Of a stretch of DNA of 64,000 nt, positions 55,282 through 64,000 are shown one piece after another; the stretch's first letter is position 1, and every line of letters begins with the position of its first letter. The stretch covers positions 1-64,000 of the forward strand of contig AJFK01000111.1 in the NCBI GenBank assembly GCA_000467715.1, in the 5' to 3' direction. Made by a program: the position numbers and the translations under genes. This DNA is from Hysterium pulicare CBS 123377 (Eukaryota > Ascomycota > Dothideomycetes > Hysteriales > Hysteriaceae). The notes below the pieces were generated by a model. It was given only the letters and a program-made list of their open reading frames with translations, was not told the origin of the DNA and searched no databases.

Positions 55282-58200
55282 ATGCGTCCGTCTCTATTTC
55301 TCTTGCTCGTACAAAGCTCTTTGCCCTTCGTTTGCCTTGGACTTCTTGAAGAAATTTTCATTTCTTTTGAGCCTAGCCCAGGTGCTCTAGCTATTAGCAA
55401 TTCACCCATCTTATATGGCTCAGATGACTTTGTCGGCATACGAATTGCATCCGAGAGTCTCGCGAATGACTTTGAGCAGATTACCGGCACGAAATCAAAT
55501 GCCCAAAACGTCACGACTGAACAATTCGTACAATCAAGTGTTTTTAATGCATCTCAGGGCGCAATAATCGTTGGGTCGCTCAATTCGTCTCTCATCCAGC
55601 ACATGTCAGGGAGTGGCGCTCTTGATATCACAGATATCGCGGGAAAATGGGAGTCGTTCAAAACAACAATTGTTGAAAACCCGATTCCGGATATCGAGTC
55701 AGCCTTGGTCATTGTAGGCAGTGATAAGAGAGGTACCATCTTCGGTATTCACACCCTTGCAGAGCAATCTGGCCAATCTCCGTAAGCTCCCATCCAAGCT
55801 TCAAGTTCATTTATACTAATACGGGAAGCTATCATTGGTATGCCGATGTTCCCGCTAAGAAGCACGATCAAATATATGCCCTCCCCAAAACCACAGTTCA
55901 CGGCGAGCCAAGTGTCAAATATCGAGGTCTTTTCATAAACGATGAAGAGCCCGCTACGACGCTATGGTGGGCCAGATCCCATAACACGTCTCATTATCCA
56001 TTAGACACCGAATTCTACCGTCATGTATTCGACCTTCTCCTCCGATTAAAGGCAAACTACCTTTGGCCGGCCATGTGGCGGAGCTATACGCCTCCACCAG
56101 GGCAAATTTTCTTTACCGATGACCCCAGAAATCAACAACTAGCCGACGATTATGGTATAGTGGTTTCCACCAGCCATCACGAGCCGATGCAGAAAGCGAC
56201 AAACGAATGGAATGCATCCGAGGAAGGCCCATGGGATTGGACGACCAATAAGGAAAACGTCATAAAGTTCATGGAAGACGGTGTTCGCCGGGCAGGCAAC
56301 AACGAGTCCTACTTCACTCTCGGAATGAGAGGCCCCAATGACTCGCCGATTCAGAGTAGTAATCCCATTGAGACTCTCAGGGAAGTTTTCAAAGTCCAGA
56401 GAGATCTCCTCAAGAAATACTACGGCTCAGAGACAAGCGCGCATCGTACGTATACCTAAAGATATAATTCGAGATGACTACTTACATTCGGTAGAGGTAT
56501 GGACGTGTTATAAGGAAGTTCAAACCTACTATGCGGCGGGATTAAATCCGCCTGACGATGTCACACTGATATTCCCCGATGACAATTTTGGCAACGTTCA
56601 ACGACTACCCACGGGAAACGAGAGCTTGAGAGAAGGAGGACTTGGGGTACATTTGAATCCACTCAATTCCAGTGTAATTTTATCACCGTACTGACGCATT
56701 AAGCTTTATTATCACCTCGAATACGTCGGAGCACCGACATCATACAAATGGCAGAACACGAATAACTTAGTATGTAAGCTGAAATATGGTTTGATCGAGA
56801 TGTAATTAACTATTCACAGCCTAAGATTTATAAGGAGCTATTTCAAGCAAAATTGCGAGGAGCGGACCGTATCTGGGTCATCAACGTTGAAGACATTAAA
56901 CCCATGGAACTCCCATTCGGCTTCATAATGGATTTGGCATGGAATTCATCCAACATCGACTTCGAGACAATACCAGCGTATCTAAAACTTTGGGCGACCA
57001 GAGAATTTGGACCAGAATATGCGGACGAGATTGCGACGCTTGTGATGGAATGGAGCCATCTTATCGGAATGAGACGATACGAAGCAGTCACAGCATCCAC
57101 CTATTCTAGCTATTACTATCATGAAGTGGAAAGAGTGCTTTCCCGCTGGCAAGCTTTGCATGACCAAGTAGGAACTTTACATGATCGGATGCCACAGAAC
57201 CTGAAGCCTGCATTTTATCAGCTCGTATACTACCCTGTCGCACCGGGTGCTACTTACTATGCTGTTCAACTCGGAGTCAGCAGGAATAGGCAGTTTGCGT
57301 TGGAGCGACGAAACTCAGCGAACGAGGTAGCCAAGCAAGTCCAAGATACCTTCGATTCCGACTACGATTTGACCAAAGGGTTCGACACACTCCTTGGCGG
57401 CAAGTGGTCGGGCATCATGTCGCAAGCAAAATACGATGACGGTCTCGGCGTACCACCGTAAAGCAATTTCCGGAACTGGGCACAATCATCTCGAGACTTG
57501 CTCACGAACCTATCCTACGTTTCCCTCCGCCAGGATATGCAGTATACGCTGGGGAATCTAGGGATATACTGCGAAGAATCGGTCAATGCGGCGGTACAGG
57601 GTCGTTGGGCCGAATCCATCGACGCGTCAATGCCAACTAGGGATTGGACACCGACTTTGCCCGTCATGGATCCTTACGGTCCGCCTGTACGACATGTTGA
57701 TCTCTTTATGCGAGGTGACTATCGTATTCCGATCAATTGGACTATCCAAGAGATACCAGTGGGGTGGTTAACGATCACGCCTATGTCGGGCACGCTCTCC
57801 CAGGACCAATATGACGAGAGATTGAACGTAACTATTGACTGGAGTCGGGTACCTGAAGGCTACAACGAGACAGTGCATATTCGAATCACGGCCACCCCTT
57901 CCGAGTACCCTTACGTTGATATCATCCACGTGTCTGTTCAAAACCACAAAGTTCCCGCCAACTTCACCGGTTTTCCAGAAACCGAAGGCATGCTGATATC
58001 CATCGAAGCGCCACATTTCCAACGATCATTTCCCCCGTCAGAAAACAGCTCGAGTAGTGTTGCGTTCCAAAAGATCCCTTACCTGGGCACCCGAACTGAA
58101 TCCGGTTCGCTGGCTTTGCGGCCTTACCTAGCTGCTCAGGAAGGAGGCAACTTGTCCACTTCCGCATACGTAGAATACGACATCTATCTATTCAACAAGA

Positions 58201-58547
58201 CTAGCGCACTCAACGCCACTGTCTATATCAACTCTTGCCTCGACACCGATCCAAACTTATTACTAAAGTACTCTTTAACGCTCGATAGCACGACGGCGGA
58301 CTTCGCGCGGGTGCTTGGGAATCCCAGCGCGGCGGGGGATTTGCCTCCGGAACGGATGGCTACGGTTTCCGATAACGTGTGGAAGAAGGAAGTTAAGTTT
58401 GGCGCGGCGAAGGCTGGAAAACACACTTTGAGGTGGCAGGTTAATTCACCCGAGGTGTATTTGGAGAAGATTGTATTGAATACTAGGGGGAGGGAGAAGG
58501 AGAAGGATACTTATCTGGGCCCACCGGAGACGACGCTAGTGGAGTGA
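55282..58547 (+). pseudogene. Secreted GH115 xylan alpha-1,2-glucuronidase with an in-frame stop
   Basis: Would release (4-O-methyl)glucuronic acid from xylan outside the cell. Exons are 55282-55781, 55829-56445, 56495-56646, 56704-56769 and 56820-58547; the full frame covers 1020 aa, the usual GH115 size. The signal peptide is LFLLLVQSSLPFVCLG. Motifs are RGLFINDEEPATTLWWA, LLRLKANYLWPAMW, GIVVSTSHHEPMQKATNEW, DDVTLIFPDDNFGNVQRLP, YHLEYVGAPTSYKW and RIWVINVEDIKPMELPFGF. After GLGVPP, TAA at 57459-57461 interrupts the frame, and the same frame continues at once with NFRNWAQSSRDLLTNLSYV. No acceptable intron removes the stop. The C-terminal part (RGDYRIPINWTIQEIPVGW and beyond) remains open. 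Either the enzyme is cut to about two thirds, or the stop is a sequencing error. Confidence 0.88.
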
Positions 58548-59093
58548 TGAAGAAGAGAGCGTGTATTTGATAAATTTAAGAATATTTTTCGAATGCAGAT
58601 ACTAGACAGGCGACGGGAAATAGGTCATGCATCTTGAGTTCACTTACTGTGTCCAACTGGGTACTTGCCTTTTGCTTTCCCTACATCGAGCTATCATCAT
58701 GCGCAGCTGTCCTCTATCCGTCTTAGACGGCTATCCTACATCTCTTAGGATATACTTTAGACTTTCTAAAGACAAAAGTTGAGCATTTTCTACATTTCTT
58801 TTTGTACTGACCAGGTAGAATAACGAGGAAAGGGTACTTAAGTCCTGAAGAATATCTTTATCCATTTATTGCGATCTCGGGTCATTCTATCGAAAGAAAA
58901 GATAGGCGGAGAAACCTTGTGTCCATCGCTTACCCAATATAGAATGTCTGCACGAGATCCGAAGGCTCCGGCCATACAATACCCATTCCAACCCGTCTGA
59001 AGTGGTTGTTTCCTTGGGACGTAGGTTCAAGCATCAGAACCCAGTAGAACGTTTTACTTTTCGGTTTCCTGAAGGTCCCGCACTTGAAACGAG
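58548..59093. other. Intergenic, convergent 3' ends
   Basis: About 550 nt between GH115 and the HET gene. No gene or repeat is seen. Confidence 0.45.
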
Positions 59094-61363
59094 TTAAGCC
59101 ATGTTTTCTCTCGCAGGTTCTGCTCCTGACTCACCAGATTGCATATTGTAATGCCATCGGTATGATCTGTGATGGAATTTAGCTGTGCCTGAGATGACTC
59201 TTCCAGTTAGTGGAAATGGTACAAAATGCATCTTACCACAAAAGAACTCCGTATAAGATGAACTGATGTCAATTGAACGAGCCGGATCAAATTTGTCTCG
59301 TTCACCGGCTACCATATACGCGCAAAAGAGTTCATGGTTTTGTTTTTCGTCTTTCCTGACCCGTTCCTCGTAGTCGTTGTCCATTGAGGCTAGCCCTATG
59401 ATTTTCGAACTTGAAACACCATCTATTTCCAGATCTAGAATAAATCGCGTCTGGGCTGTTGATGCATTCAATAGTAGCTCAGGCGATGATACAACATCAT
59501 CACTCCATTCGTCCAATACGTCCCATGCATCTTCGCCGAGACCTGCGACACAGCAGTGACGCAGACTACCTTGAATAACTAAGCATCTATCGTCATTACT
59601 AGCGAAATGCCAACTGCGAATGACGCTTCTTTGCATCCAAGATGTGGGCGTGCCTTGATTTTTTCTTGCCGCGCTTGACCAAATCTTCCAGATGTCTTTC
59701 GCTCCTGATTTTGATGCCCAGCTCCAGGATGGTACTTTCCCAATGCCCCTCATTACTTGAGGACCCTCTAGAGTACCATGTAAATTACGAACTGACCAAA
59801 TGAGAGTCTCCGGGATATCAGCGGTCCACATACCGAAACAATTGCGATCAGGCCTAGTCTGTTTCATGGCGTTGATCATTCCCTGCAGTGCTATAAGCCG
59901 ATCAGCTTCATACGTTAACTTACTCTCGGTATAAGTGCATATCATCTCATCCCAATCTGCATCCCTGCCTTCAGTGTCCCCCTCAACGTTTCTTTCATCA
60001 AGGCATAATCGCTTGCATTTCCAGGTTAACCCCCCTTTGGTGCAGTGTAATATTCGTCGCGATAGGATCCATTCTTGTAAAGCCCAAGCTCTTTCCCTTA
60101 AAGGCCCATAATAAGGGTTCCAATTTTTGTAGTTTTTGTCAAAAGACAAACAAATCTGGCCGGCAACCTCTCCTTCGTCGTTATAGTATGGCAACCTAAC
60201 CTTGACTACCTCGACGTCTTGAGAGAGGAAGCATCCCTCAGTGGAGTCTTTCGCACCTGACGCAGCAATTGTCATGTATGCATTAGCATAAAGTTCTCCC
60301 ATATGTTCCGCTTCTCTATGCCAATCTTTCTTGTCATCCTGGATTATACAGAGGGAGTCAATCCATAGATAGCGTATACCAATGCCTCGCGTAATCTCGA
60401 CAGCGTCACGAAAGGTTCTTGGCAAATTTTGCAGACATATGCCGGCAATATGCCTCCATAAAGTATTACCAGTTGTCGAAATTAGTTGTTTAGATCCCCA
60501 ACAGTGACTAAGAGCGCAGTAATGACCGCGCTGGCCAAAAGTCTCGACTAACCGAACACTTAGTTTAGCCGTCTTGCCAACATCAAGAACTCTTCTGGGG
60601 AGGATAGCCATATATGCTTCATCGAGTAGCTGACCACCAATCGTCCCTTTACACTCTTCATGATTGTCCACACAGTTGAGAAGCCATGTTTTAATGAGAT
60701 GATAGGCTGCCGGGGTTGGTTCGCAAGGCAATGGGGCCAGACAACTAATATTTGGAACCATGTATGCTGCGACAAATTGATTCGGTCAGTACATAGTCAA
60801 TTAAGTAAAAAGCGGCCTGGGAGGATACCTTTGTCAGCGTACACGGCCAGTCGATATCTATTGGACCAACATAGATCATACAACCTCATAAGTATAACAG
60901 CTACAACTTCATTTGTATCTAGAGCATGTTCTGAGACTTCGAAGTTAACAGAGTCGTCATGCTGAACCTCGAGGTCAGATCCCCCAATGGTCTTGATCAT
61001 GTGACATAGCGGGCAACCAGAGGCGAACATTTGAATATCGGAAAGATTTTTATGGGTGAATGTAAGTACTTCGCCATCGAATCCGGCCCTAAGGTGCAGG
61101 GAAAACCATCTCGCGAAGTCGTCACAAGTGCTACATAGCTTCTCCGGCGGCCCAAATCCGGTCTGGCTATTCCGGGGCCCAGATTCGCTCGTCAACGTTC
61201 GTTGGATCTTCTCGTTTCGCTCTGGCTCTTCGCTTTGTCTCCGTTTTTGGTTTCGTTTCTCTGCAATGACTCTGACTTCGTCAAAAAGGCAGACTTCGGC
61301 ATCTTCAGGACCTGGATGTGCACTTGATGGAGTAATCGGAGAAGCCACAAGTTCGACGTCCAT
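59094..61363 (-). CDS. HET-domain (heterokaryon incompatibility-like) protein
   Basis: Exon 1 is 60829-61363 and exon 2 starts at 60766, ending at the stop at 59094; total about 733 aa. An extra in-frame 51-nt GT-AG intron near 59177-59230 (donor after FFC, acceptor before ACAGCTAAATTC) is likely but optional, because the sequence stays open without it. The HET domain core is GHYCALSHCWGSKQLI, LPRTFRDAVEITRGIGIRYL, then WIDSLCIIQDDKKDW, EAEHMGELYANAYMTIAAS, and PLRERAWALQEWILSRRILH followed by the Cys-containing KGGLTWKC. The N-terminal 180 residues carry a basic region and a Cys/His module (CSTCDDFARWF to GCPLCHMI), common in this class. HET proteins mediate non-self recognition and cell death after fusion. 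The partner is unknown. Confidence 0.88.
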
Positions 61364-61695
61364 GATGAGTTTGTTCGGTTTATTGATGATCGAAGCGTGG
61401 TAGAATAACGAGCTGAGGTTTGAGCGAGCTGTGTGTGATGGAGATGTGGAAATGTTGTTGCCTGTGAAGGGAACTCAGCCTCGTCACGTGAATAGGCGCA
61501 AAAAGTCTTGCTTTAGGCAGGTGCAAGCGATGCGCAGGGGACCTATTTTAGGGTACGCTGGTACCAACTACATACATTTACACTTAGATGAATTGTTGGT
61601 ATGCGACATTTAAGAAATAGGAGCGTAAGTAGTACTTGGAGCTAAGGTTCTTCTCAAGTTCTTTCACCATAGACCCTAAACATCCTTCCCCAACC
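61364..61695. other. Intergenic, same-strand spacer
   Basis: About 330 nt between the HET gene start and the end of the DUF3176 gene. No feature is seen beyond a probable promoter. Confidence 0.4.
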
Positions 61696-63864
61696 TCAAG
61701 AACTCACTACTCGCAGCCTATTCTCATCCTCATCAAACCTAATCAGAACCGTCCGTGCAACATTCGCAGCATGTACATTACTCTGCGCTTCTCTCAGCAG
61801 CTTCTGCGTCTCATTATCGAACCCATACATGAGCGTCGGCATCGCCGCTTCCTTCCACGCCGGCAACTGTAATCGTGTGGTCTCCAATATGGTAAGAACA
61901 ATGTAGAGACAGCCTGTGGAGAGCAGAATAATTTGGAAGGCCAAGAAGCTCCATTGGACTTTAACGTGGATGACCCAGCGCTGCAACATTCCCTCCTGAG
62001 ATGTTGATGCCGTGTTTCGAATTTGGTTCGTCATGCTCTGCGCGACGTTCGCAAATGTTGTAGTGAGATTGGTGGAGTTCCACAGAGCATCTACGACTAG
62101 AGGTACGTCTGATCCGAGCATAATTGGATATGCTAGTTGTTGTGGGGTAGACGCGAACTCTCTGAGAAAGTTAATAGTACTCAACACCGCTTCTTGCGTC
62201 ACATTGAATTGACGTGTCAGATTGACTGGTAGGTATCCTGATTGTTGTTGCGGAACCACAAGCTGCAAGTCTGTTCTGAACAGCCCACCAAGATCGTCGG
62301 TATAAAGTGCGTTCCCATAGGGTGCGTTGAGTTCTTGAATGGCTGCCGGAGTGGTGTTCACCTCAGGCTGATAGGATTGAGGGTGCCTTTGAGCCCAGGA
62401 TCCAACTATGTTCTCTTCTAATCTCCCATTCCGCACACTGGTATTATATGCATTGGCGCAAAGATACAGAGCACATTCCGTAGCATCCGGAGTGGTGAGT
62501 TCCCATGAATCTTTTCCGGCATACCATCCATTTGCCGCTTTTAGAATTACAAAGCTTATCAGAAGTGTTTCCAAGTCTTGAAAGCCAATGGTTTGTGAAG
62601 GACTAGATGTTGTGTTCGTTGTCATCCAAGTCCTAGCACCCCCATCTTCCGCAGGTCCGGGCTCATTGTAGTTCGATATATTCGCGTATGGCAGTGAAAA
62701 GATGGTAAAATTCCCAACCATGACTTCATTCGGCGGTTCGTAGACGTTGGTGCCATTGTTTGAACCCTGGCTCTTAGTGGTACTGAGGTGATGAGACACA
62801 TCAATGCACGAACTGCAGACGGCCAAGGACGTAAAGTCAGGCCAAGTGCAGTTTCCTGTTCCACAGATATAACTGACGGTTTGATTCAGGTATGCCGACG
62901 AATTATAGAACCCGTTGTATATAGCACTGACGACGCCAAAGTCTGCGCGTGTGCTGAACGGCACCCCGGGAATATCGCCAGCGCTCGTATTGTAAGTAAA
63001 TAAGGCTGAACCACTGTCTTGAATGATGCTTCCAACGTCCAAATTTTTCGCTTGACCAACGGCAGTTATGTTTCCATAGCCAACATTATCAACTCTGCCA
63101 GAATACGATATTACGGCCTGGAGAAAAGGATCGGCTGCGAGAGAGATAACCGTCACGAATGCACCCAGTGCCGCCCAGTGCCTAAGAGCCTTGTTAGAAG
63201 CAATTTAACACAGATGCACATATACTTGCCTCAGTTTCAGCCATAGAAGTAACCTTGTACTTCCCCATGGCCCGCGACTCGCCTCGTCAAACCTCTCGAA
63301 GGCTACGGTGGCGTCCGACCGCATTCGAAGCCAGTTCCATCTCTGTTGTCCTATACAGGCACCTACTGCAAAGGCAAGTGCTGCCCTGGAAATAGCACCC
63401 AGTGTGGAGATCACAGTATTGATGGACGTTGGAAACGCCCAATCCGTCAAAGGTTTCCCGTCTTCAGATCGAAGGACTGCAATGGCAGCAATGGTGGACG
63501 CGATGCTGAGCGAAACGGCACCAATTTCAAGAGCCCAGGAATAAAAAAGACTCCGTCTTGGAGGTAGTTTTGCTTTGAAGTTATCTGGAGGTGATGTCGG
63601 ACGAAGGTTAAGCCTCGGCCCCCTACCGTCTGACAAACTCGTTGACGAAATAGGTACCGATAGATTCGACAAACGGGATTCTCCGGTGGAGATGATAGAG
63701 GCTCGTGAGAATCGGCGTTCTCCCTGTAACGGATGTGCTTCACTGCTTTCGTCGAAGAATTCTGCATCAGCATCCGGCAGTTGCTGAGTCCCGTCATAAC
63801 TGGAAAGGTTGCCACTCATTGAGTCAGCAAAGGAATGTAGAGATGGGCTGTCGTGATTTTCCAT
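61696..63864 (-). CDS. DUF3176-family integral membrane protein
   Basis: 706 aa from exons 63230-63864 and 61696-63181. The intron (63182-63229) uses a GC donor (GCAAGT) and a TAG acceptor; it joins LLLWLKLR to HWAALGAFVTVISLA, the expected DUF3176 junction. The N-terminal 110 residues are polar and Ser-rich (cytosolic). Then TM segments: YSWALEIGAVSLSIASTIAA, FPTSINTVISTLGAISRAAL and GAFVTVISLAADPFLQ. DPFLQ is the family marker. A long extracellular part contains paired Cys (ICGTGNCTWPDF, CSSCIDVSH) and many N-glycosylation sites, and a last TM (LAFQIILLSTGCLYIVLTIL) precedes a short tail. Members are common in ascomycetes; function is unknown. Confidence 0.87.
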
Positions 63865-64000
63865 CGCAATGTACAGAATCTGAATGGAGAATATATAATT
63901 TGAGAATTGGAGGATATAGAGATGATCCCGAAGCGATCAGAGAAGGGCGTGTCATTTATGGACGGCACTTGAGATGCAGCGTTATGATTGTGGAACATGA

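Noticed and set aside
1-64000. CRISPR arrays, operons and bacterial-style ribosome sites
   Set aside because: The sequence is clearly fungal nuclear DNA with introns; no regular spacer-repeat array was seen.

Overview
This window is nuclear DNA from a filamentous ascomycete (Pezizomycotina). Most genes carry short 46-126 nt GT-AG introns, and the families are typically fungal: Zn2Cys6 and C2H2-Zn2Cys6 regulators, UstYa/DUF3328 proteins, a HET-domain protein, DUF3176 and rhodopsin-like membrane proteins, fungal P450 and GMC enzymes, and GH105/GH115 hydrolases. I do not assign a class or genus. About 29 protein-coding loci can be read, and at least six contain disruptions (frameshift, in-frame stop, missing start or truncation). 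That means either real gene decay or uncorrected indel and base errors.

Layout. 1-340 is extremely AT-rich. 573-12275 holds a regulator, a 2OG-Fe oxygenase, an acyl-CoA/adenylate ligase, a remnant NAD(P) reductase, a secreted GMC oxidoreductase and an MFS exporter. This looks like a small oxidative metabolite cluster in which several members are broken. 12572-14994 has a GH105 hydrolase and a BTB protein.

The most interesting segment is 16249-21565, possibly to 23961. It contains a P450, two UstYa-type oxidases and, divergent from the second one, a 90-residue secreted precursor. The precursor has two copies of an Asp-Glu-x-x-Gly-Trp-Asn-Tyr-Gln-Gly unit, each following a dibasic Kex2-type site. 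This is the layout of a dikaritin-type (ustiloxin-like) RiPP cluster, with a core I do not recognise. Each core copy lies on its own exon and all three introns are phase 1. Spaced GTACGCCG direct repeats sit in the P450/UstYa promoter, and a perfect dyad sits upstream of the precursor. A 7-TM rhodopsin-like gene follows.

24281-34603 contains a frameshifted F-box-like gene, an intact SET-domain gene with a degenerate tandem copy, a DUF1295 membrane protein, a coiled-coil protein of unknown function and a secreted S9 peptidase (DPP5-like). 35960-43672 has a PTR2 peptide transporter, two SDRs, a relic of a kinase-like gene and a Zn2Cys6 regulator. 43983-44675 is an intronless, strikingly GC-rich isochorismatase-type hydrolase, a good candidate for transfer from bacteria. 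44676-47239 is a gene-poor, AT-rich stretch containing a second, transition-mutated copy of the 41 kb relic. 47240-63864 has a GST, a galactose oxidase with tandem F5/8C domains, a RecQ helicase, a GH115 alpha-glucuronidase with an internal stop, a HET protein and a DUF3176 protein.

All gene structures were read by eye from reading frames, splice signals and family conservation. No database search was possible.
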